Positions 1 through 9,887 of a stretch of 16,490 bases of DNA are shown here, in pieces. Each line of letters opens with the position of its first letter. Position 1 is the first letter of the stretch. Made by a program: the position numbers and the translations under genes. The DNA is from Periconia sp. R9002 (lineage: Eukaryota; Ascomycota; Dothideomycetes; Pleosporales; Periconiaceae): NCBI GenBank assembly GCA_023627715.1, contig JAMAHW010000185.1:1-16490 (forward strand). Direction: 5' to 3'. The notes under the pieces were generated by a model. That model saw only the letters and a program-made list of their open reading frames with translations. It was not told the DNA's origin and ran no database searches.

Positions 1-102
1 GGCGTGGATATTTAGAACATATGAAACTCGCACTCGTTTCCATCAACTTCAGACATCAAGGCCTTCTGAATTCTGAATAGCTTTTCCTGACAGAAAATCA
101 TC

Positions 103-752
103 ATGAGATCTCGCCCCCTCCTCTTTTTGCCCTTCTTTCTTCTCATCTTTGCAATCCCTATCGCAGAGTCGCAGGAGGCATCATTTTATACTGGACCGGT
201 TGCGTTCAAATCCGATTTATCGCTCGAGAAACGTGAATCTTGCAAAGTTACTGGGGCCGGTGGTCTAGATGTTAGTTACTCTAGATAGCCTGCAAACATT
301 GAAAACGGAGCAATTTGCATTGCTAACAGAAGAGCACAGGGAAGCGGGACATGCAAGTACAACAACATCAACGACTGTCCATATGTCAGTGTTACGGGAT
401 TCTGTTCCGGTTAGTTTAATCTGTTCCCTTCTACCAGATAAGGACGCCTTTTCCCACTCTATGCTTGGTTACTAATCCATACAATTGTAGGCGGCGATAA
501 CTTCCAATGTTGCCGAGAGATTGCTTGCACTGGAAAGTACTCGGATTGGACGTGCAGGAATACGTATAAACCTTGTGGAGATGGCGGGAAGTTTGTCACG
601 TAAGTCCTTTGTATTATCATCTATACTTCCATCCTATCTTTTGATAAGAGAGAATACTTCCCGGTTCAGACGTTATGAATCTATGCTGATTAGAGTTTTC
701 CAGCGGATATTGCCCCGGACCTAGCAATGTTAAATGCTGCGTACCGGCGTGA
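103..752 (+). CDS. Small secreted cysteine-rich protein with two tandem SH3-like/cell-wall-binding-type modules
   Basis: I read four exons: 103-270, 340-409, 491-599 and 704-752, giving 131 residues. All introns are GT...AG (two begin GTTAGT, the third GTAAGT), and frame is kept across every junction. Residues 1-23 form a hydrophobic signal peptide ending near AES. A Kex2-type Lys-Arg lies at 43-44, directly before the first Cys at 47. The mature part has 12 Cys in two similar blocks: C47, C61, C69, C78, C86-C87 and C92, C101, C108, C119, C127-C128. Each block ends in C-x7-CC, the second with the motif GYCPGPSNVKCC. From memory, this motif marks a small disulphide-rich module attached to secreted fungal muramidases and NlpC/P60-type peptidoglycan hydrolases. 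Here the modules stand alone, so binding of a wall polymer without catalysis is the inferred role. An effector or antimicrobial role is also possible. The exon structure is well supported; the function is inferred. Confidence 0.8.
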
Positions 753-2807
753 ATTTGAAATTTCAGGGAAGTTTTGTTGACGAATCTGGACTGTATGCAT
801 ATATCAGTGAGTAATTTGTTCATCTTCCCTTCCAGATATCAATCAAACATATTCGTACTATATCCTGAACTGCATCTCAGCCCATGAGGCTTGAAAATGT
901 CCTGGATATGTTTAAATCATACAATGTTCTGCGCATGATGACGCACGAGTAACATTGCCATTATTTCTGGAAGTCCCACAATGAACCCAGGCTCTGCCAA
1001 AATGAGAGAAAGATAGAAATTGATGGTGTACTCCGCGAAAAGATTCAACCCGTAGTATTTGATGTTAGGCATGATGCGAAGTATAAACTGCATAAGTTGG
1101 GTATCTAGTTCAGCTTCGCACGGCAGCGCTCAAAATTATCAAAAAGACACGCGCAATTCTCATCCCATGAAGGAGGACTCGAAAGCAAAAGGCATTAAAT
1201 GATGCCCAATTACGGAAATGCGATGCTCCAAGAACGGACAATTTGATCGCTGTCATCTACATGATCGTGGAAGACATTACTTCCTTCTTAAGGAATGTGC
1301 AGCTATGGATGTGGATTTCCAGGACGGTATCGAGACAGATAGTTATTACAAGAATGCTAGGGGTATTACAGGAAAGATAAATCTTCAAACAAAATCTAGT
1401 GGCCAATATTGAACAGTAGATGCATGACAACTTCGCATATTGTGTAGAAGAATAGTAAAAGTATTTCACCCAAAAGCCCCTAAACGTCGGTAAGTAATGG
1501 GGAAAAAGAGAAAAAAGGGAATGAGCTTATTGAGCAGTTTGCATGCCCTTTATAGAGCGAATTTGCCGTTTTCAGAATGAGCTTACATATATGTATGTAG
1601 GTATGTAGATGCAGGTGGCGCACGCCCTTAGCACTGCATGTCAGATGCGGAGCAACACTACAAAAATGCTAAATTTCCTGTCGAAACCTCATCTGAAAAT
1701 GTTGTAGAAGCGTTTGACAATGGTATTGTGAAACTCTCAGCCTCTTGCACTACACCATTAAAGAAATTCAGATATTTGTGAGCAGTAGGGGCACACGCAG
1801 CCCAACCTGTAAGAGGACCAATACAATATGATTGTGAGGAGTGGCGATAATGAGTGCTTCCAAGTGTTGCGCAAACACGCCGATAGGTATTACGCACTCT
1901 AATTGAGGGCTTGCACAATTTCATCAAGTACCGATCCCGTAACGGTGGTCGACTCATCTCGAGTTATGTTGATTCTTTTATGTTAATTCTTTAGGACTTT
2001 AAACGATGCACGTAAATACTCCAACGACTTCCTTGTTCAAAGTGCGACGGCTATTAGGTTACCAAAAACACGGTATTGACGTGTATGCACCTGCAATAAA
2101 GCTACCTTCTACCTGATGATCTCGCAAAGAATATCATAGACACTAATCTACCCAATAGTCGAGGGCGCGGAACCCTGATTTGAGTAAGGGTCAATACTCC
2201 AGTGCTAGATGAGAAGATTGTGCAAGATTGTATCCAAACATACTCCGTTCCCTCTATTGGGACATTGAAACTTACCCGAATTTGACTAGGGAGTTTCCCA
2301 GAAATCTAGTGTATGTATAATTCGAGTTACTATATTCTTAGCAAGCAAAAAATGTAGGGGGAGTATGGCATCGCGCAGATGCGCTAGACTGATTTTGGCA
2401 AGACCAAGTAGACCGAAACAGGACAAGCTCGGAGAAAGTTGCATTGCCTTACATACGATACCCGGCTCCAGAGTCATCAACATCCCTACCAAAATCTCCA
2501 CATCAATTATTAATTCGTCATTCGCTGACAATCAACTTCGGGAATACTTTCTACACATTTCACAACAAACCTACTTTCGCAAATACTTTCCAGACGTTAT
2601 ACCATGTTCGACGAGATACTTTTCATGTCCACCGCACGTATTCCTCAGTTCAACTGGAAGTATAAGAACAGGCGATTATCATCTCTATGCAGCATCATTC
2701 AAACAACCAGTTCGATCGCATCACACAAGCCTCCGGTCTAGTATCTCTTGCCTAACTATATTTCTATTCTCCACATCAACCATCAACGTTCACCATCCAC
2801 ACTCAAA
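753..2807. other. Gene-poor stretch between the secreted protein and the SDR gene
   Basis: About 2 kb with no intact gene I can support. The left part holds a possible minus-strand relic, listed separately. The open frames at 1218-1412 (+), 1658-1957 (-) and 2365-2853 (+) lack domain motifs, splice logic or start context. The last one runs into the first exon of the SDR gene in another frame. The 250 bp before position 2808 are CA/CT-rich with few Gs, as is common in fungal promoters and leaders. Confidence 0.5.
917..1490 (-). pseudogene. Possible decayed gene for a hydrophobic membrane protein
   Basis: On the minus strand, three protein-like stretches follow one another. From about 1490 to 1257 an open frame is rich in Ile, Leu, Cys and Tyr and ends in TAG. 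It continues in the same frame from ATG at 1256 to a stop at 1110. The frame then shifts, and another hydrophobic stretch runs from about 1129 to TGA at 917; it contains GLNLFAEYTINFYLSLILAE and, near its end, LLVRHHAQNIV. Together they would make roughly 190 residues with one in-frame stop and one frameshift. I do not recognise the family and found no convincing introns that would repair it. The case rests only on the protein-like look of adjoining frames, so chance open frames in AT-rich DNA remain possible. Confidence 0.3.
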
Positions 2808-3895
2808 ATGGTGTCTTACGCTGTTACCGGTGCAACCCGAGGCATTGGCGTAAGTCCTCTCAAATCCATTGCCTCCAAAGTTGCAAGTACTAATAGATGA
2901 TATCTATAGTTCGGGTTCATTGACAACCTCGTGAGTCTACAGGCATCTTCGTTCTGCTCAACACTAGCATCGTATTGACGGTACCGTTCTAGTCCTCCGA
3001 TCCCAAAAACCAAGTCTTCGCTCTCATTCGAAGCAAAGCTTCTGCTGGTCCACTTGAGGCTCTTGCTTCCAAGCGGGGAAATATCCATATTATAGTTACC
3101 GATATCTCCAGCCCCACGAAATTGGCGGAAGCTGCCGCCGAAGTTTCCAAAGTCTCTGGAGGTTCGCTTGACATTTTGATCCTCAATGCTGGGTCTGCTG
3201 GGCCGGAGACTAGCTCGCTGCCCCCGACAGCCTTGTAAGCGAAAAACTCAGTATTTCTCGCCAGGTGGTGCAGTTTCTAACCTAATATAGCCACGGCAAG
3301 CATGAAGCACTCGAACATGAGATCAACGAAAACGTATATTCTTTAGCTGCCCCGAGTGATGATGGTAGAAGCTGACTACGATCAGATGAAAAACAACCTG
3401 TTTAGCAACATCTATGTCATTGAGGCATTCCTCGAGCTCATTCGCAAGGGCCAAGAGAAGAAGATCGCCTTCGTTTCGAGTTCGAGCGGCGATGTGGAGT
3501 TCACTCGCATCACTGGGATTTCTGCCGTAGTGGGTTACTCCATCGCTAAGGCTGGAATGAACATGGTTATTACCAAGTACGCCGTTGAGCTAGCTGGCGA
3601 GAGTATCAAGACACTGTCCATCAGCCCAGGATGGGTTGCTACAGATGCTGGTGAGTGCATAGAAAAGGAAAATTGGTGTGGTTCATGGAATTGATTCAAA
3701 ACAGCTCAAGCAATTACTGGAGACCCCCAGATCCGCAAATTTTTCCTCGACGCCTTCCACAAGCTTGACCCGACCGTCACAGGTCCGATTCCTGTTGAGG
3801 AGTCGGTTGCGGCTCAGCTCAAACTTGTGCACGAGCTGTCGGCAAAGGACAGTGGGAAGTTTGTCACTCATCGTGGAAACAGCGAGTGGTTTTAG
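2808..3895 (+). CDS. Short-chain dehydrogenase/reductase, nor-1 ketoreductase-like
   Basis: Six exons (2808-2849, 2910-2930, 2993-3234, 3291-3333, 3386-3650, 3705-3895) join in frame to give 267 residues, a normal SDR length. Exon 2 is only 21 nt. The fourth intron (3334-3385) is placed by the GCTGAC branch site ten bases before its AG. The Rossmann nucleotide site TGATRGIG is at residues 7-14, the NAG motif at 86-88, a serine-rich strand SSSSGD at 147-152 with the likely catalytic Ser, and Y167-x3-K171 as the catalytic pair. The C-terminus is ...NSEWF. The family reduces or oxidises carbonyl/hydroxyl groups with NAD(P)H in the cytosol. Sequence style resembles fungal proteins often labelled 'aflatoxin ketoreductase nor-1-like', but that name does not imply aflatoxin synthesis. 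Substrate is unknown. It ends 57 bp from the stop of the convergent regulator gene. Confidence 0.9.
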
Positions 3896-3952
3896 TTTGG
3901 GTATTGGACTGAAACTACACATTTTATGCACAAGACGAGAGATATAGATAGC

Positions 3953-5697
3953 TTATGCAAAAGGCGGAACGAACGGGATCGCACTCACTACCGCGTCGAC
4001 AATTGTTAGATAATCCATTTTGTTTTCTTCATCCAGGTCTTGCTGCTTCCACACTGCCTCCACCATGTACTGTATCAAATGAACGTGACTGGATCTTCGC
4101 CTTTTATCTTGCCGACTTCTCTCGAAAATTTCCATGATGACAATACGTTGTTCATCGGTTGCAGCCTCGCAACCGACGATGAACAACGGCCACGCGCTCT
4201 GACACGTGACCATATCGTTTAACAGTAACATGGCCTCTCTCACAAGCCGCCTATGACGAAATTCTGTTCCTGAAACATGATGGACTGCTCGGTTGACATA
4301 GATCAAGCAAGCAATTTTATGAAGATCAGAGACGAGAGTGTCCCGGTCGATCGACGTCCAAGATTGCATTCGAACAGGTCCATATTCACCCACTTCTCTG
4401 TCTATATTTTTTTCAAGTCTTGTTGCGAAATTCAAATTGTCCAGATTTGTCTCTTGGCCCACTATGGCTTGTCTGCATGTATAAACAAGAAGCTGCAGCA
4501 CATCTGTTGGGCAACCTATGCTATTCTTCATCTGTGACTTCGTCAGCAAGCGACAGTGGTGAACGAAAACCAGACTTGCAAATTTCGGAGTGTCGCGTCC
4601 CTGCATGATCATAAGTGATCTTGCTTCGGGAGCATATCCGCATCCTTGATATGGAACTTTCCAATGCCTGATGGTGAACTCCGCCAGCACCTCGTGATAG
4701 TAGATCCAGTCAAGGAATACAGCATATTCATTTTGTAGCAGCTTATAAATTGCCGGAGAAGTGTTGATAATGTTCTTCACTGCGCATATGTATGTCACCC
4801 AGCCTCCCTTGGAGCCAGCTCCGTCAGAAAGCTGAAATTGTCAGCCGTCTAAATCATAAAACGATACTGATCGTTCGGAACCTTGATACCTCGTAATGAT
4901 ACAATAGCATAGCTCCAATCAAATTTTGAAGCAGCGTTCTTTCGTCAAACCAATCCATCGACTCGATGACTGATGAAACGACACGGTTTTTGTAGCGAGA
5001 ACTTTCTAGGCTTCCATGGACTTGTAATGATGCGAGAGCAAATACGCCTTGTAAGACTGGATTCGAGGCATCGGATGGATTTGAGAACGCAACACGCAAG
5101 ATGAATTCCGTTAGAGTCTTTTCATCTGTCGGCCCCAGTGTCAGCGATTTCGATTCGTTGACTAGTATATCCCATTAGTGAATGTCTCGTAGGCAGCAAA
5201 GTCTCGCGTACAGAATCCGAGGAGTTGCCACTGTTCGCTATCTATGAGGGTGGGCGATAGAGATGTCGGATGAGGGACTTGCATCGCACGGAGGTGATGA
5301 GCTAGTTTCCCATTAGTATGAAATAACAACCAGGGGACAGTTTACAGTTTCGATGGTAGTCATTACCAGAGACCATTCCGTGCTGGATCGCTTCGAACAA
5401 GGATACATCCCATGAATATGAGTTTAGGAACCGTGTCACCTCGGCATGAACAACATAATTTTCGCGTCGTGTACTGTACGACACTATCGCTCTTTTTTTA
5501 TCATTTTGTCGGGGCCAGGATAGCTGAATGCCGTAGCCTTGACAGACTCGTCGAGATCGGGTGCAATTGCCACAAGTCGGCAGCTTTGCATCACACCGCA
5601 CTTTGCGCTCTGATGTGGTTGTTAGTGCTCGGTGTGGTATACATATTGGTTTTCTGGCTCATTTACCTCTACACGTCCAACATCCTTTGATCCCCAT
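3953..5697 (-). CDS. Zn2Cys6 fungal transcription factor with a Fungal_trans_2-type C-terminal region
   Basis: Five exons on the minus strand: 5697-5667, 5609-5367, 5301-5212, 5161-4890 and 4831-3953, giving 504 residues. Exon 1 is 31 nt and supplies the first two zinc ligands. The full binuclear cluster is C6-x2-C9-x6-C16-x6-C23-x2-C26-x6-C33, followed by a basic linker. The remainder is mostly helical and ends in ...IPFVPPFA, a terminus I associate with the PF11951 regulator family. The introns have clear branch sites (ACTAAC, TACTAAT, CACTAAT, GCTGAC). Inside the last exon, near 4550, a GT...AG pair looks intron-like, but the obvious version brings a stop into frame, so I left it unspliced. 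The role is DNA binding at CGG-containing sites in the nucleus; targets are unknown. Candidates are the convergent SDR gene and the divergent CorA/ankyrin gene. Confidence 0.92.
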
Positions 5698-6206
5698 AGC
5701 GAGGGTGCAACCTTGAAGAGAGGCTGAAGCTTGTACCGCGTGATGAAGTGCCACTCAAAGGTGATGGGTGGGGCGAGCGGCCGCCGCTTAAACCTCGTAT
5801 CGCATTACTTACTTGGGCAAACTGCCTTACAAATACGCAGCCTTGCGCTATCGTCTGCACCTTGCAGATATATGCGAAGCTGTCTACTGGTTTTTTTTTG
5901 TATATGACTTCTATGTAACAGCAATTATTCACTGATCATAGTTCTGGTGGATGGGTGTCAATACTGGAACATTGCTCTTGATATCAATCCTTCAATGCTA
6001 ATTATAGACCTATGGCGCTCGCCAAAGGCCTAAGTGGCTACACCAAGCACACCTTGCATCACATAGGGCTCGTATAGGCACCTTCAGCTGAACCGAGTCT
6101 TTGATGGGACTGGGACATAATAAATGCCGGGTTATCCAGACATATTCGCGATTATGGACCGAAGTTCTAATTTCTGCGCACGCGGTCGCCTTGCCATAAT
6201 TTTGCC
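5698..6206. promoter_or_regulatory. Divergent promoter region between regulator and CorA/ankyrin gene
   Basis: 509 bp separate the two divergent start codons, so both promoters must lie here. The most structured element is a GC-rich inverted repeat, AGCGGC-c-GCCGCT, at 5776-5788, in otherwise AT-richer DNA about 80 bp upstream of the regulator start. It contains CGG and CCG triplets, the half-sites recognised by Zn2Cys6 proteins, so autoregulation is conceivable. No coding exon is supported in this stretch. Confidence 0.45.
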
Positions 6207-9200
6207 ATGGCTTCGACACCATCGATGCCATTACCACCAGACAACCAGAGTTCTTCCGCACCGGTCCCAGTCAGCAGCAATTCCTATAATTCCTATGCGC
6301 TGCCTCCGCCTCCGACTCAAAGCGTGAGCGCACCTTATCCACCGCAATTTTCTCAACCGAATTCATATCTCCCGTCCCAAAGCACTTATGCGTACCCAAC
6401 TGTTTCTGCTGTTCCATCGAGCGGACCTTCACCGTATTCGTCTCTGCCGCAGAACTACCAGCCAGGACCTTCGTATTATTATGGCGCACCTCCGCAGTCT
6501 ATACCGCCGCAGCCTTCACCCTACTACCCCCAAGTGTCCTCTCAACCCGGACTAAATCCCGGCGCGCCGAAAGTACACGCCCCAGAAACTACACAAGGTC
6601 CACTCGAAAAACGTCTATCTAAGGCAGAAATTTTAGCGAGTGTGTTCGTTCAGGATGGCGAAGCCCCCAAATCCTTCGCTACAGCAGAATCGCTCAATCG
6701 CTACACTAAAATGTTCCCAGAGGCAGATAACGACCAAGGATGCCGACTGTTCATGTACGGACCCGAATGCCCTACCACTTTGTCCATGACATTATTTGAG
6801 CATTTCGACTTTCCGCGCTATTCCCTATTTCCTTACGGTTTGTACAACGATTTTACGGCAACGAATAAGCCTGAAGCAGGGTTTTGCAAATGCCGAAGAT
6901 GCTCCACAGGAGAAAACTGCGGTCATTGGGCTCTACATCGTAACATCCAGTTTTATCTGGAACAAGATACTGTGCCGTCATCGACGCATCAACCAAAGGT
7001 CAATTCCACATCCGACACGCTCATAATATCCTCTGGGCTAGCGTGTGTTTCCCTATCAAATTCAGATATGTGCGCTGACCTAATAACAGGGAAAAGAAAT
7101 TTCTTAAAGCAGATTGGAATTTGCAAATTTTTCGTTTCCGCTCACGGCGCGTTGAAACCACAGAGTTTGCTTATGATGCTCTGATATACCAAAATTACGA
7201 GAATACGACCAAACTACGATCTTCCCCTTTGGACTATTTACTTTCGCAACTGGAACTCATTTTGACAAATTGGGATGCTCTTCTTACGTCATCGTTGGTT
7301 TTCTTGGAGGCTTTTGTGAGTGAAAGAACCGGCTTTGGCGGAATAACGTCTAACTCGACTGAAGCGGTTCGAAGTTCTACAGGAACGACTGGAAACAGAT
7401 CGCGACATCATAAGAAACCTGGTTAGCGCGGCGCAGCGATGGGAGGAATTTCGTCGGGTACTTCAAAGCCAAGTAGTGAGCCTAGAACCGCTCGAGAATA
7501 TCCACCTCGATCAGAGATGGATTGAAGGGCGGGACGATTTCTGGGAGATACACGCGATTTGCAGCGGGTACCTACAGCGATTCAAGAATATTGACTTCCG
7601 CATCTGTACAGAACTTATAACCGAGACCGATGCTCTGATCCAACGAGTGACCAATTTAATTAGCATTGATGAAGGTTATCGTTCTCGGGAGCAAAATGAT
7701 AGCATTCGAAGGTTGTCATGGATCACCGTATGTTCCCCTACAAAAGCTGGAGGGTGCTGGCTAACGGCACATAGTTTATCTTTTACCTCTTGTTTTTGGA
7801 GCGGTAATGTCGCTTCGCGGACGATCTTTGCGCTGCCACTAACGTGCTGATAGGGTATTTTTGGTATGAATGTTGACTTATTCCGTGATAACCCCTCATG
7901 GCTGTATTACTTTTACACTTCACTGATTATAATGACCATCGCTATGGGCGGCTATTTCATTTCGCGATCAAGAAGGCGCGCGACAAAAATCGTTTTATTC
8001 ATGGTTTTGCTGCCACTCAGCGCTTTGAGATATATCGGCAAGCTGATCATTGCGCTACTCCAAAAGCGCAGCAAAAATAAATACAAGCCAGTCACGGACC
8101 TTGAAAATCAAGAGTTAGATCCCAAAGGGGAACATGCCACGGTGTTAAAATGGGCTGCAAGTTCTGGCCGAACAGATGTTATCCATAGGATACTTCAGGA
8201 TTCGAAACGGGACAGAATGAGAATGTCTGGATCTATCTCTTCTGGTGAAGCTATCATGATGGCGATTAGGAATGGACATGAAGATACAGCGAGGTATCTG
8301 ATCGACTCGGAACACTTCGATGAGTATAGAGATGAGATCAATGCGACTTTGCTTCATTGGGCAGCAAGAAAGGGTCAGGCCTCAGTTGTTGAAAAACTCG
8401 CTGCCAAAGGGATGGAACTGAACGCAAAGGACGATGAAGGACGAACACCCCTGGATTATGCTCACTACAGCAACGACGAGGATACCATAAACCTACTTCT
8501 CAAAGGCGGGAAACATATCAGCCGCCAGGATACTGTTAACATCCAAACTTTACATTTTAGCGCTTATACGGGAGACATCAGCACGATTAAGCAACTTCAC
8601 GAAAAAGGAAGCAACCTGGAAGCTCGCGATGGCAAAGGCCAAACGGTTCTTTTCCATGCTGTGAAGGGACAGCAATATGCGACGCTGAAATGGCTGCTGG
8701 AAAAAAATGCCAATTTACACGCTGTCGATAAACAAGGATTTACCGCTCTCCATATCGCCGCCCGGGAGTCTGATTTAACGGCTGCCAAAATTTTAGTGGA
8801 GAAAGGAGCAGATATCAATGCCCTTTCGAGCGACAGATTGACACCGTTACTCTGTATTATTAATTATGAGGGGGTTGAAGCCTTTAGATATCTATGCAAT
8901 GAGGGGGTTGAAGCCTTTAGATATCTATGCAGCAAGGGGGCTGACGTGAACGCGGTTGATAAGGACTTGAACCGTATCGCCCACAAGATAGCTCGCCATG
9001 GAGAAAATGCTGCGCTGCTGTGGAAGGTTGCGTACGAGCTCGGTTGCGAAGTCACAGTCCCGGGAAAGAAAGGGAATACCCCAGCTCATTTGGCCGCAGA
9101 ATCTGGCTGTGTCACCATTTTGAAGCACCTTGTCGAGAAAAATGTAGATATTCGTACCTGCCAAAACATGGATGGCTACACCCCCCTCATGGTGGCCACC

Positions 9201-9887
9201 AAGGCCGGGAAAGCCGATGCAGTTCGCTTTCTATTAGAGAACGGCTGCACGTACGAGATTAATGATGCCAATGGAACTTCACTCGTCGAACTCGCCATCA
9301 TGTGGGGAGATCCGTCAGTGATGCAAGTGCTGCAGGATTTTGGCGCCAGATTCGATTTCTTCGATTCAAACACCAACGCGCCGCACCCAGTTTGGCACGC
9401 GATTTTAGAAGGTCAATACGATTCTGTCAAGCAGGTCCTTGAAAATGGTTTGGATCCAAATTACACTTACCGCGGCATCAGCTTGCTGCAGTGCGCCATC
9501 GAAGCCCGTAATACCGCCGTATACCATCTGTTAGTCAATCTCGGAGCCGAAATAGAGAAGCCAGATCCACACGGCTGGTCTCCACTTCATTCATGCGCAT
9601 TCTCTGGCGATAAAGAAGCTTTCCTGTTTGCGCTGGGACGAGCGAAGAATAAGGAGCCCAAAGACGAGTACGGATGGACACCACTTGACATTGCTGCATT
9701 TTACAGGCATGAATACAGTCAACATCTTGGACCCAGAGGGCAAAGTAACGGATTTTGCGTGGTCGAATCGCGCGTGGACGATTGGCAAGGATGCTACGCA
9801 TTACTATGTGCCTCCGATCAAGGACTCGGCGGTTCCTGGATTTGCAGAAGCTCCTGGACCTTCGAGATGATTTCTGGTGGTTATTAA
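6207..9887 (+). CDS. CorA-like membrane protein fused to ankyrin repeats; frame apparently broken in up to three places
   Basis: ATG at 6207 sits in a good context (GCCATGG). Residues 1-130 are Pro/Ser/Tyr-rich and probably disordered. A folded region follows with a Cys/His cluster C227, C229, C232, C238, H240. Exons then appear to be 6207-7044, 7090-7315, 7365-7727, 7775-7803 and 7854 onward. The 7365-7727 exon is helical and leads into RRLSWIT, and exon 7854 opens with GIFGMN, the hallmark that ends the first CorA transmembrane helix. A second membrane segment follows at about 7911-7955 and a third hydrophobic stretch at about 8000-8060. About 14 ankyrin repeats fill 8140-9705. Family knowledge: fungal CorA-like/ankyrin proteins are common, but their transport role is mostly untested. 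Reading continuously needs a missing base near 6971, a missing base in 7775-7803, and an extra base near 9714 (then stop at 9870 rather than 9887). It is either a recent pseudogene or has sequence errors; non-standard splicing can rescue part of it. Confidence 0.75.
8868..8933 (+). repeat. 33-bp in-frame tandem duplication inside the ankyrin region
   Basis: Two adjacent copies, 8868-8900 and 8901-8933, match at 31 of 33 bases and differ only in the last two. Each encodes the eleven-residue unit EGVEAFRYLC(N/S). Eleven residues is a third of a standard 33-residue ankyrin repeat, so the duplication stretches one repeat instead of adding a whole one. The near identity implies a recent event. Confidence 0.9.

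Noticed and set aside
1658..1957. 99-codon minus-strand open frame
   Set aside because: No recognisable domain, signal or splice context; composition looks random.
2365..2853. 162-codon open frame on the plus strand
   Set aside because: It overlaps the well-supported first exon of the SDR gene in another frame, has no motif, and lies in CA/CT-rich promoter-like DNA.
4509..4568. Intron inside the last exon of the transcription factor gene
   Set aside because: A GT...CTGAC...CAG pattern is present, but the 44-nt version brings a TAG into frame. A 60-nt version keeps frame yet uses a poor acceptor context; the uninterrupted frame reads well.
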